Origin: Amborella trichopoda
Taxonomy: Eukaryota > Streptophyta > Magnoliopsida > Amborellales > Amborellaceae
Assembly (NCBI RefSeq): GCF_000471905.2
Contig: NW_006498246.1
Coordinates: forward strand, 1,317,048 to 1,381,047
DNA length: 64,000 nt
Reading direction: 5' to 3'
This document shows positions 32,916 through 46,400 of the stretch, one piece after another. Made by a program: the position numbers and the translations under genes. A model generated the notes under the pieces. The model did not search any database and was not told the DNA's origin. It worked only from the letters and a program-made list of their open reading frames with translations. Numbering within the stretch: the first letter of the stretch is position 1; each line of letters begins with the position of its first letter.

Positions 32916-34424
32916 ATGACTGATCACCTTCAAACATTGAAGCAGGACCAGACTGAACTACTGGATGCTCACAACGAGTTCCGAAGGGGCCTAGAACAGA
33001 TAGTAAGAGGTCGTCTTGGTACCCACATTTCCTTCTCTACCTGCAACTGTGAACCTGGCTCTAGCATGAGTGTCCAGTGTCATGAACACGTGGGTGACCC
33101 ACCATGTCGACTTGGTTGCTTTGGTGACCAAATGCAATTAGAGGATCGGCAAGAAGAAGATGAGGAGGAAAGTGATCAGTTAGTGAGAAGGAGGAGGAGG
33201 TCTGATCTAGAGAGAGATGATCTTGCCGAGTCCTCAGCTTCTCGAACAAGGAGGCGCCATTCTCGTATTTTGAGCAGGTGGGCGGCTCGACAAGCCCAAG
33301 AAATGATCACCACCATTGAGAGGAGAAATAGGGAATCTGAACTCATGGCTTTAGCTGGTTTACACACTGTTTCCATGCTTGACTCTTCATTTTTGAGGGA
33401 GTCACCCACTTCAAGAGGAGGGGGAGGACAAGGGCAAGGGGTGGTCGAGAGGCCCACGGCCCAAGCTTCCTCACTTCTCCAAATGTGGCGGGAGCTTGAG
33501 GATGAGCACCTTTTGAATCGTGCACGTGCAAGGCTTTCTCACTCCGAAGATTCACGGTATAACAGGCAAGAAGGTCCAGCTCGTGCGGGAAGAGAGAGAA
33601 GCACCAATAATTCTCTCATGGGATTTAATGGCGGAAGGGAGAGAAATATTGATAATTCTCTTTCTAGCTTTAATGGGGGAAGAGAGAGGAATGGCGATAA
33701 TTCTCTTTCTAGTTTCAATGGGGTAAGGGAGAGAAATACAGATAATTCTCTCACTAGCTTCACTGGGACTACGAGCCATGCTAGTGAGCAGCATGGGAGG
33801 TCTGAAATTGCGAGTGATGATACAGAGGAGTCGAGGTGGTTGGAGAATACTCAGAGTGTTGAGGCTCCAAGAGCCGACAGTGAGAATGAATATGGGTCAT
33901 GGGTTCATGGGCAAAATGAAAATGGAGATCGGGGTTCTAGTAGAGAGCAAAGTCCTGATCTTGGGGATGGGGAGAGAGAGAGAGTGCGGCAAATTGTTCG
34001 AGGTTGGATGACAGATAGTGGAATTGGAGATCATGCATCAAATGTGTCTCAGAGGAATAGTCCCAGGGCTGAGTGGCTTGGGGAGACGGAGAGAGAGAGA
34101 GTGAGGTTAGTGAGAGAGTGGGTTCAGATGACTAGTCAGCAAAGAGATGCTCGTGTTAGTAGGAGGGAGCAAGGATTGGGCTCAGGTGTGCATGTTGAGA
34201 GAACCCGTGGGCAAGCTAGGGAGAGAGAAACTGTTAGGGAGAGAATGGTTTCTGATCGTGATGACAGCCCACCTGAGCATGTACGCCGAGATACGCTGAG
34301 GTTGAGGGGAAGGCAAGCTCTCATTGATCTGCTCATGAGGATCGAGAGAGAAAGACAGAGGGAACTCCAGGGCTTGTTGGAGCATCGGGCGGTTTCAGAC
34401 TTTGCTCATCGTAACCGCATCCAG
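32916..34424 (+). CDS. RING gene coding exon 1
   Basis: It encodes residues 1-503 and ends CATCCAG|GTGAGT, phase 0. Starting [12 protein letters not shown], it contains Cys-rich NCEPGSS...[16 protein letters not shown] (about 44-70), which could bind metal, then RRRRRS and ERDD stretches rich in Arg that may include nuclear localisation signals. Confidence 0.93.
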
Positions 34425-37400
34425 GTGAGTTCTTAGCTTTGCAAAATCTATATGCTCTTTTTTTTTTCTCTCGTCCTTGTTTCATAGTTTTGTGACATGG
34501 GCATTATTTCTCTGCCCCTCGTTATTTGTTTTATGCTTCGATTTTATACAAGCACATCCGCGCTTTTCACTTGATGTATACTATGTGATTGCTCACCAAA
34601 TTTTGGCTATTGTGACATATACTTTGTTGTGAGAATCATCTAACTATGTTTCATAGTTTCTTGGGTTATTTCTTCTTAAACTAATAATCTTCTGTTGTCT
34701 TTTTTCCTCATATTATATTGGAACTATTTTTATCTGGTTTTCTTTCTGTTGTTCTTGTTCGTAATTTCTAAATGAAAATCTATGTATAGTATATGCTGTC
34801 TATTTTTGTTCAGTTACATGTTACCTGTATTAGAAAACAGAGACTCTTCTTCGTTGACCATTGAATATAGTCGTATATCACTATGTTCAACTATATGATG
34901 CATTTACTCAATTCTGAGTAACAAGATTGAGATGCTACAAGTTAATAGCCTGACTGTATTTCTTCAGGAATGGATAATCTTTTTGTATTTATGTACTGGG
35001 ATGTCTTGAAGAAATATTGGAAATTACTCGCGTTTGATGTCTTTTATTGACTCAAAACCACTTTCACAAATATGCCAAATGTATAAATTTTAACCGAGAT
35101 AAACATGAAAAAACTTGGAATAAGCACTTATGATACTGTTATTACACATAACTGTGACCAGTGAAGCCCATCTTTCCCTACTGTTCCGTTTCCACTAGAA
35201 CTCCGTAAATTTTTTTATTTATTTATTTATTTATTTATTTTATTTGAAACTGTAGAACTCTGTAAGTTTTCATCAAAGCTATTACTGTATTAAGAATCTG
35301 TTACTCAGTTGTAGTTTTTTGTTCAATCAGTCTCTGAGTCATGTTGGAGCTGCATTACCTTTTTGGATGGGGTGAGAGATGTGAACATCAGGCATGTTAA
35401 TACCAATTACACACAGATTTTCTTGACTAGCTTGTGAAAATAATGAACTAGTAAAAGTAAGTTTGTTTGGGCAGTGTTTAAAGACCTGCGCTCGAGGTCT
35501 GAACTGCCAGGGTCCTGAGATCCCGAGTCAGAGGGAGACTTGGCCTAGTAGGACTGCCTGACTCAGCCAAGTCTCAGTTAAAAAATACGTAACAACTTTG
35601 GGCTCTGATCAAACTTGCCGTATTATCAGGGTTAGTCATTACCTGGCAGTCTGGCGCCCTGCTGGTCCCAAATGTCTTGGGCCAGTCCGAGCCCGAGTCA
35701 GCAATTCTAGACACTAGTCGGGAGCATAGAATGTTAATGAAGAACATGTATACAAACTGATCCAGAGGAAGAGGATGTAATGCACAAAGAAAGTGAGAAA
35801 AAAAAACAGCAATAGTCGCAAAATCTTACAAGAAATACTAGGACTAATTCTCATAACCAGAACATGCTGAACGCCACCAATGATAGGACATGGTTCTCAC
35901 CCTAAGTTCTCAAGGTGATAGAAGGTGGTGATCAAGCAGGATCCTCTTGTCTCCTCTCCCAAACTCAGGTAATACAGAGCATATGGTCATGGACATGTTA
36001 AATAAGGGATGTGCTGATAAACATCACTGCATGTATGGGATTTGGGATTAAACTTTATAATGTAGGATTAAAATTAACAAAAGGTGAATTGTAAATATCT
36101 TTACAAATACATGCACTTATCGCATAAATTGTAGACATGCTATCTACCAATGTAGTTAATATTTATAAATCCGAACATATATAAGCATGCTATGCATCAT
36201 TGTTAATTTAGTAAAATTTATGTTGCCACTTATTTATGTGATATCCAGTCATTGCTGCGAGGTAGATTTTTACGAAGTGGAAGATCCATTGAGGATGAGA
36301 GACCTCCTTCAGGTGCAGCAAGGGAATTGGGCCAACTTAGACAATGGCACACGGTTTCTGGCATAAGGTATGTCTCTTGTTGTCATCCATACCATTGTTA
36401 GTAGAACACTGCACCTAGTTTGCAATGTGATACTGTTGGTTACTTTGTAAAGTACTAGTTTTAATTGGTACGTTATTTGAATGCGCATGCTGAATTGTCA
36501 GGGTCTTTGTATTGAGTTCATCATCGAGAGTTTATATCATGGCCTTGAGAGTCAGGGATTTGTAGATGCTTGTTTTAAAGAGTATAGGGATACATTTCAA
36601 AGCAAAATAAGTTATACAAGGAGAATTTTGCTGTTATATTGATATGCTTGTGCTCATACATACTTGAATACTTGTATGTTATATGTGCTTTGCTTCTCAG
36701 TATCAATAAGATATGATACAGGGCCATATGCTTTTAGGATAGTTGTGAATATAAACATCTATAGAATATAGCGACAGTATATGCATAGATTTATATATGA
36801 TACTATGATATATGGAACATGATATTACCTGCAAAATATACTGTATCTAAAGTGTGTCATTTTGATAGCGGATCTGTGTATTCACACATCATTGTTGGGG
36901 TCTGTTTGCCTTCCCTGAAATTCCCCCCTCTTTTGTTTTTCTTAAACACATTGTGTGTGGCGGGACAACCCACATGTGTGCACCCACCTCATAACTAGCA
37001 CCACATTAAGCGTGGGTTTGGGGCAACAAAACCTCAGCCAAAAATAAAAAGAATTTTGATGGACTTCGGGCAGAATGAAGCATCTATCTGTCTGTTATTG
37101 ACATCTGAAGGTTGAGGGTCCTCTATATTTAGCTTTTAAACAGATATTGTAAAATCCTGTGTAATGTTTTGGGCATTGTCCTCCAGAATTCTATGGGGTG
37201 TCTCCGAAAGAATTTTCTTGAGCCAGTTGATGGCCTCAATCCACAGAGATTTACTAACCTTCTCCCAATATGAATGAAAAGCAATCCCTGGCCTCTATTG
37301 TTATTCACTTATTCGGAAGGGGTTCATTTTGTCAGTTTAAATGAGCTGTCCATGGTGGATACAAACCATAAATGACTGGCTGATCATAAGAGAACGTATA

Positions 37401-40400
37401 ATGCATGAAGAGGCATGTCATGTCTTTTGGTGGTAGGAATCAACCTTTTATAGTTTGTTTTAGTCATTGCTCCAAGAAAATCGCTGTAAGCAACCTCCTA
37501 AAAATTCCCTAGCACTGCAAGGCACATGGCGGGAAATTACTGGTCGAAAACCATCTAATTCCTAACTTCTGCTGCCTAGTGGCTAATTCTCCAATGCACT
37601 CCGCCTAATTACTAATCCAGTAAGTTGCATTTGAGAAATCTACTTCCGCTATCATTGGCAGCCTGTGCTTGACTAATTGCAAATTTGACACCCACACGCA
37701 AGGTTAGTGTTTCAGCTATAATGGAGTCACAAGCTTCATTAGGGCCTGATTATGGCATAGAAGTGGTTCCATTTAAGTCCCACTTGGCGCTACCAATTCC
37801 CACCTGTCCTGGTTTCCCCGAGAGCAGCCATCAGCCATCAAATTTGATACTGAAAGTAGCAATCACTGGTGTCTGCCATGATGTTACTACTCTATAGATA
37901 GATGTTCTTGAATGGGTAACTTTTTGAATTCCTTTGAACCCAAGGGAAGACATCGCCAGTCCTCTAATGTTCTTCTTGAGAGCTTTGGTGGATATTCAAT
38001 GACCTTCGAAAGTGGGATTGTTCTTCTTCTGCCAAATACCACTGATGATCCCTAATTAAGTCAGTCGACTTCTACTAGGAAAAGGGACTGGCCTCAAAAA
38101 TATGCTTTTTGAAAGGGAGCAGCTGACAAGTATTTATACCCCATATTTTTCTCGAAGTTAATACCCCATAGTATATTTTGTGCCTTTGCACTGAGTTTTT
38201 GCTGTGGCTATGTAGTTCTGTTGTTGAAATGGATGTGCATATGCACTCGGGCAGGATGGCACTACCCTGAGAGCTCAAATAAAGAGGAAAAGGAAAATTT
38301 TTTTAGGCAGTTTGTTGGGTGGATGAATTATATTTATATTTCAAGGACTAGTGAGGTTACATCTGAGTCATGTACTCTGTTTGAATGTACTATTTGGTTC
38401 GTCACTTATTACATGCAAAGGAGTTAATTATAGATAACCTGTAAAAGTAACATTGATGTGGTATAAGTTCCCCAAAATATAGGTACTGTCACGATTCACA
38501 TATTATTTTGAGAAAATTAATACAAATAGAAAGAGACATCTTTGCTAACTCTATGCTTGCTGCAAATATGTTATGGACAGTCCCTTGTGCCCATCTCTTA
38601 GCAATAATATGACATTTTAATTCTGTGTTGACCTAGAACTCTGTTTTGGTTTTTTGGTTAACATCACCAACTTAACCAGTTAATGCCACACTCAAATCTA
38701 TGATTGAAATTTATTGCTACATGCTATAATCATCACTCATTATGATTAGTGGCAGGACTTGGTCATTTCTGTGATTTCTGTGGAACATGTTGTATTTGCA
38801 TCGTAACATGGATAGAATCATAATAACAAGGGTAGATAATCTGTGCTAACCCATCATAATTAGACAAAGAAAGTTGTCTTATTTGCTATTGTTTCTCAAG
38901 ATGTTCATCACCATTTCAGAATTATACATTTTATAAGTTTTTAATTGTCGTACGTTCTCTGGTTTTTTGAGAGTGTATTGGTGCCAATTATACCATTTTC
39001 TGTACCCTTAGCCTCAAATTTGCAGTAGTCCTTCCATTTATGATTATTTTGTGGTTCCAGGGAGGGATTTCGTTTCAGACTTGAAAACATTGTTCGTGGT
39101 CAGGTTAGCAACCAGTCTGATGCTGTTGCTACCAATAATTTGAGTAACTTTGGAGGAGATGATCAATTCCATGCTTCCTCTGAGGTTCCAAATGAAAACC
39201 ATGACCAATCTCAAGTAAGGAGAGATGAAGAAGAAGCTCAACGGGCAACAGAGCATTTAGAAGAAGAAAGTAATACTCGTACGGCAAATGCAGATTGGCA
39301 AGAACCTGTTGCGCAAGGGCAGGATTGGCGTGAAGGATTTGTAGAAGAAACAACAGATTGGAACCAACAATCTGCTGACCATGAATGGCGAGATGGGGCT
39401 GGGGATGAACTCGATGGGAACTGGCAAGACCCATTGGAGGAGGATCATGTTGGAAATTGGCCCACTGATACTGGAGAAAATGCAATGGAAGATGGAGAAG
39501 TTAATCTCATCGAAGAAGTACATGGGGAGTGGCATGAGGATGATCCTCAGTTATCAGTTGAGAATTGGCAGGATGAGCCTCATAACCCTCCGAGAATTTC
39601 AAGGTCAATTCCAATTCGTAGAGTGAGCGGATTCCAACCTCCGGATGATGACAATGTGTACAATATGGAACTCAGAGAACTTCTTAGCAGGTATTTTTAT
39701 TATGAAGTACTTCTTAGCTGATATTCTTATTATTAAGTTTTTCCGTAGGAAGCTATTTACTATTCTGTTTAGTTATTTTGATTTGATTGGTTCCTCTTCA
39801 TTTGCTTTGTTTCTTTTTGTAGTGCACATAGTGCGCTTACTGATTTGATAAGTAGTCAATTTTTCACATTGATGGAAAAATGAATAATCAATCGTGAATA
39901 ATCTTTATATCCGATCTGCTATATATGACAGGAGAAGCGTCTCAAATATTCTTGAAAGTGAGTTTCGCGAAAGCTTAGACCAGTTGATTCAGTCATATGT
40001 ACAAAGGCAAGGACGTGCACCCATCGATTGGGATTTGCAAAGAGGCCTCCCTTCAGAAGCTCCTTCACAGGAGCAAAATCAGGAGGAGCGTGAAATGAAT
40101 AATCAGAATGTGGATCCTCCGAATAATGTAGTGAGGCCTACGCTAGTGGTTCCACCACCACCAGTTCCACCACCACCACCTCTTTGGCACCAGGAGCTGC
40201 AGCAAGCTACTTGGCCTCGACACAGCATGCATCGTGCCGAAATAGTATGCCATCTTCCTTGAACTGTTGATTGTATCTCCTGCACTTAAGATAGTAATTA
40301 GAGATATAATTTGTTGTCTTACCTTTTAAACATGAAAAGTTTAAGATGGTAGTTGAGGATTGCATATGTATGAGTCCCAGAAGATACAATCTTGGTTTTT

Positions 40401-43400
40401 CTAGGGCTGTGATCTTATATAATCTATGTTATCAGTAATAATTTGATGATGAGGAATTGCAAAAGACATGTTTATTTGGAAGAGAGTAGCAAAATCATTG
40501 ATGCTTATAATCTCATGGAGCTGTCTTATCTTGTGAGAATTTCTCTGCTTGTCTTCTGTTGAATTGCCTTCCAAGGAGCATGGAAAGTGGTAACACTACA
40601 ATAAGTTGGTGGTAATCATTTATTCCCCCAAACTTTCTGTAAGTTTTCATTGAAATGGAAATCCACTTGGTTCATTTGATGATGTCTAGTGCATACTATT
40701 CATTATTCATTAATACTTGGCAAAGCAGAGAAAACCACATTTAAATTTTGGTCTGATTGAACTGTTTTTTCCTCTGCCTATGTGGAGAGTGCAATTTAAT
40801 ATCCTGAAGGGACCTCCTGGTCCTTGTTATAGCGTGCACCCCCAACTTTGTTGAATCCATGACATGAGGGACATTTGGGGGATGGATACATACTCCTGTC
40901 TTTTTATCAGACAGAAATTGTGAATGACCCTCAACCATAGTTTCTGAAGATCTATTGCTTTTACACCATCCATGCCCTGTCATTGTGAGACCAAGAGCTT
41001 GATATTCTACTTGATGATCCATGTAGATCGGTGTCCCACATCTGGTGAGCATATAGATCAAAAGATTTCTTGTTCCTTTTCTTTCCAGAATCTCCAAATG
41101 ACAGTAAAAGAACATACTTTTAGGTAGCTATAAACCAAGTCTATATGTGTATATACAACATCTTAAATGTGAATTAGAGTTGTTGTACCTTAAGTCATAA
41201 TTAATGTAATTTAAACTTCTGGAGGTGGTTCTAATGTATGCTAATGTAAGTTTAGCTTTTATTTTTTGATGGGTCTTATGAAATCGTAACCCTATGCAGT
41301 CCAGTGCTAGTTTTCTCCCTTATAATTTTAGGCATTCCATATCAGCAAGTTCCTTTGTTTTCTTTCTGGGTAGTAATATTCCTCTCATCGAGCTACTATC
41401 TGTGAAGGTCATATTATACTTGTGTTTAGGCCATCCATTTTTGCCTCTTTTCACTAAGTTTTAAGACTTAGACTCGACTTAGGACTTGGCCTCGCCCTGA
41501 ATCAAGTCAACATGCCAAGTCCTAGTTGATTCATTAGGTCTTTGATTTTTATTTATTTATTTGGTTTAAATTTTATTTTTTTAAGTAGTCATGTAATTTG
41601 CAGTGGTGCTGTCAATGATACTCGAATGACTTTGACTTATGTGGTTCTTAAAATGACTGTCAAGTCAATGCCTTCTCTCGTCATAAAGATTACACACCCA
41701 GCTGAGCTCAGTCCAGACACGGATGATTCCTTTGTTTCTCACAGAAGTTTTTGTGCATTGCTTCATATTAATATATATGAAGACAATCTATTCTTTTATC
41801 CATTAGGCGTTGACAAAATGTGCTTGGCTAAATTCTAGACTGAAGCATTATTTTGATTGAAGTTGCAGAAATTCAGATCTTTTGTGTGTCATTTCACTGT
41901 GGGCGGTAGATTAAGCCAAACATTGGTGCCATGTGATGCAGGAGTGGGAGATTATTAATGATTTGAGGGCTGACATGGCTAGGCTTCAGCAAGGGATGAG
42001 CCATATGCAGCGGATGTTGGAGGCTTGTATGGATATGCAGCTAGAGTTACAGCGTTCTGTTAGACAAGAAGTTTCAGCAGCATTAAATCGTTCAGGCGAA
42101 GGACAAGGTCAGTAGGCTTCCATTGCCTTTTAAATTATCAGCCCTGTATAGTAGTTCATTATCTTATGGAAAAAAGAAAAATATTAGTGATTTGTCAAGA
42201 AAAGCTCTTAGGTATTCAGAAGCAAAACCATTGTCGATGATTGTGTGCAACTTAATGTCATTTAGTTGGAAAATCAGATTGAATTTGAGTCTTAATCCCA
42301 CATTTTATTCTTTATTTCCAAATAATTCCTCAATTTGTTTTTCAAATGCAAAATACCTCAGTTTATTCTAATTTGCAAAAAGTACCTCAATTTATTTTTT
42401 TAGCGAAAAATACCTCGAATTATTTTTCTTTACCTAATTGTTTTTTTTTTTCCAAAAATAACCTCAACTTATTTTTTACGAAAAAATACCACAAACACTA
42501 AGTTTCTCTCAAGGTTTCAAAAGACTCTAGGAGGCTGCCCAGAACCTCAGACGCCCTGGAGTACAAATTCTTTAGATATATAAATATATGTGCTGTCTAA
42601 ACGGACATATATTCATATATTTGTGTCAATTTTGTAATTTATTGCATTTGTATGTATTGTAACATACCTTTTTTATATACAAACGTATGATATATCACAT
42701 ATTAAGAATAAACCTGTTCAAAATTTTAAAATCCAAAGCATACTAAATTTTAAAGAAGTTAAAAAGTCTAATAGAGGTACATATTAGTAATAGTCTACTA
42801 GGCTATGTATTGGTAAATTTAAAAAAAGTTCAAAGTTAAAATTTTTGATTCTCAAAAATAGGTATAGTCGAAAATAACCCCCATAATCTATTTAAGCTTT
42901 TATGGGGTCAAAATTACCCCATTTGCCCTTTTGGGCTTTTGAAAAGTTGAAAAAGGAGCCATGGCCCTGGGCGTGCGCCCCGAGGCCAGGCCTAGGCGTG
43001 CGCCCCGAGGCCCCTTGGATGCCTAGGCACCGGGCGGTCCGTTTTTTTGAATGCTGGTTTCTTGTACTCTGAACATCTGTTATATCTCTAATATTTATGT
43101 TTCTGTTTACAGATTTTCCTTTGTGGCATCATTGTTAAGAACATTGGTGCCTTTAATTTCTGTGATTACAAAATAATGGAATGAATTTTTGTTGTATGGT
43201 TAAGATGCCATACATTATTTGCGTTCATTATTGTGCGGCATTTACGCTCTGGCATCCATTGCAGTGTGGTTTGAAATAGTTTTTCTTTTTTCTTGGTTGT
43301 CTTGTGATTATTTGCAATGTTATTTGGAATGATCAATGATTACTTGTCGTGGGCAACTATATAGTTGTTTTTGCTTTGTTTAGTTTCTCCTTTCCCCATT

Positions 43401-46400
43401 AGGATGGACCAACTTTTGGGAAAGGAGCCATTGTTTTTCCCCTGCACCCATTTAGGAGTGGAAAAACAACCCTTCTTGGTCGGCTTTGATATTCATGGAC
43501 GATAGACTTTGGTAACCCTGTTTGTTATGAAACACTACCAAAATGTCCATGGCCTAAAAAACAATCTGTTGTGCCCCATGTATAACCAACTTCCTTGTTG
43601 GAATTCGTCGGCCATCCAAACTTCTAATAGAAAAGGGAAAAAGAAGATGAAAGAAAAGAAAGGAAGAATTGTTTAGCCATTCAATTGCAGCGTTTGAGTT
43701 TATGATGAGGAGAGATTTTATTTAGGTAGTGCAGCGCCTTCATCCCTGTACAAGAGATGCTAGTGCACATACATGGCCTGAACATCCTTCTGAAAAATAA
43801 AATAAAATAACAATACAGACCGATGAAAGAACATCGCTAAAAACTTCATGTTTTACTAAAAGAATTAGAGTTCTCACTGGTGATCTAATGCATCATTTAA
43901 TGTGTTGGGCATGTTTATTGTCATAACTCACATTCAAAGTTAGTGTAGTAACGCCCATTCATAGTTAGTGTAGTGGCATTATATGTATGCGCATTGGTGC
44001 TTCATCTATATTTTTGTAATATCATTCGCATACTTATATTATACTGTTGAAAAACTCACGTTTGAAACGGAGTTTTTCTATGGATCTGAGGACTTATTTT
44101 TAGTTTCTGCTGAAATTTATTGGTCCTAAAAATTGAGTCAACATGGTTCTTACATTTTTACATGTGTAACACCTTACTTGTTAAACTTTCTATAAATGAA
44201 GTTTGCTGTGGTGTCACAGATGTCATTTGATTGATGTTCATGCTATTTCCCAAAAATTTACTTCATGTTCCCTGACGCAATCCTAACAAAGGGATACTTG
44301 TACCTTGTACATTTTTAAATTAAGCATGCACTTAAATTCATTTTCTTTTCCATCTTGTTGTTGGTTGTACTGTGTTCTTTTTTATTTTTGGTGGGTAAGT
44401 TAGCTGGGTTATGCACCCCATCCTTTCGTCAGTTAAAAAATGATTTTGCATAGCCCAATAGCTATATTAGACGTTGGGGATTTTATTTAAGACTGAGAGA
44501 ATCAATCCCTAAATATCAGTTGTATTCTACCTTTTGTGGCTTTCGTATTCTTTTGTTATATTTCGTTGATTTTTTTTTATAAATGTTTCTGATAATTTTA
44601 ATGTGATTTTATATTGTAGTATGAAAATGAATGTAATAATGGATTTTGGATCTTCTTGTATTTATTATTGGATAAAATTGTGGGATAAGAATAGGGGAAT
44701 TCAATTGACAAACCATTTCAGTTTGAAGTTGCCCTGTGATGGATGAGTTGTTGAATTTCAATTAAGTGAAAGTGTCAAATTGTTATTGATCAACTGGCTG
44801 CTTGTTATGGTTCCTCATAGATTCCTCATAAACATTAGCTTTGTTGGTCAATCTGGTGATTTTCTAACCCTAAGTCTGAACTAAGATGACTGTGGATAGT
44901 ATGCTGGGCTCTGTGCTCACTCTGGAGAGTATTTAACAAGCTATTAAGTTCATGCAGATTAAAGCTGCCTGTTTGAAAAGAAGTAATAGTGGGGTTGAGT
45001 CATATGACAAAACAGAGATTAATTCTTTCTCATTTTCTGAATAAGCATAGCCAAGGAAAAGGAAAAAGGCCTATGATTATAGGTCTAAAAATGTTGGAAA
45101 ATGTCGGAGTTTCCCTTCACTTAGGTGGCATCTCAAAGGGCTCATGTTTGAGGAACTGTAAACGCAATGAAGGCAGTGGGGGGGCGTTTTGGGGGGTTGG
45201 GGAATGGTTCATAATTACTCCCTCTCTCTCTTGGGGTTGGGGTATGGTTCATAATTACTCTCTCCCCCCTCCTTCCACTTAGGAGGCTGCCTCTTGTTTT
45301 ATTAAGGGTAGTTTTAGTTACTAAAAATTCACTTGTATAGTGCACTTGGGGCCTATTTGGGTTACAGTTAATCTCATCAGGATCAGACTATTTTATTTGA
45401 AATTAATGTACTTGGTATGTTATTATTTTGGTAGCTGTTTGGTGCATACTTTGTATTATATATAATTGTTTAATTATTGAATTTTTTGGGTAATATTCAG
45501 CTAATTATCGTCATTGAATATTATGATGAACACTGCCAAATAACAAATAATTGATTATCAGGAGTAATTTTATTGAAGCAATGAATTATGGATGATAACG
45601 ATTACATCGAAACAAGCCCTGGATGTACGATCCAAAAGTGCATTTCATGAATTAGGAAACTGACAAAGGAATAATTGTATGCCCCACCATTCAAAACTGA
45701 ATTGTGAAGGAGAGGGTAGCAATTTTCGAAGGTTAAAGATAATTTCGATTACTAATAGGACTGATATTGTGAACTTAAATGTATGTGCAGTAGGAAACGA
45801 ATAGAGGGTAATTGAATGTTCCATAATTCAGAATACTATTCTGAAAGAGAGTAGCAATTTTGGAAGGATATGACATGCCACAATATAAGGCTCCAATGAT
45901 CCCCCTGGCCCCTTTCCCATTCTGTGTGTGTGCGTGCGCGCCTAGGCGCCTGCTTAGGCTAGGTGGGCGACCAATTGGGGCCCTCCCAGGATGGAGGTCT
46001 TTCAGAGCTCTGGGGGCCTCTGGGTGTTGCCTAGCCACTGACCCAACCGTTTTTTAAAACACTGATTCAATCCAAGATTACAATGTCACCCTTGCAGAAC
46101 CAAACTTTGAAAATTAAAGTTTACAATATAGATGCTACTTGATATGGCCAATTCTTCATGGAAAAAAAAGCCTTTGCAATTTTTATGTACAAACTGGTTC
46201 TATTAGAGGTTTTCTGATCCGAGTTTTGTGACTGACACTTAGATCTGATACATTGTTTGGGTATGATTGATGACTCGTGAAATGGATAAGCATTCCCTTT
46301 GGTTTCTCCCCAAGTGCTAATGGGAAGGAGGGATTTTGACAAACTACTTCATAGACAGTTTTAATACAAGCTCTACTCACTTATCTTTGTTTGAGGACTT

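Noticed and set aside
33061..34385. Several minus-strand and shifted-frame ORFs of 60-93 codons across the first RING exon
   Set aside because: They mirror the purine-rich codon bias of the real coding strand and lack any domain. The plus-strand frame continues in phase through all splice sites.
45775..46057. ORFs in the GC-rich block of intron 5
   Set aside because: They come from a GC-rich transposon-like block with few stops. They have no domain and lie within an intron of a well-supported gene.
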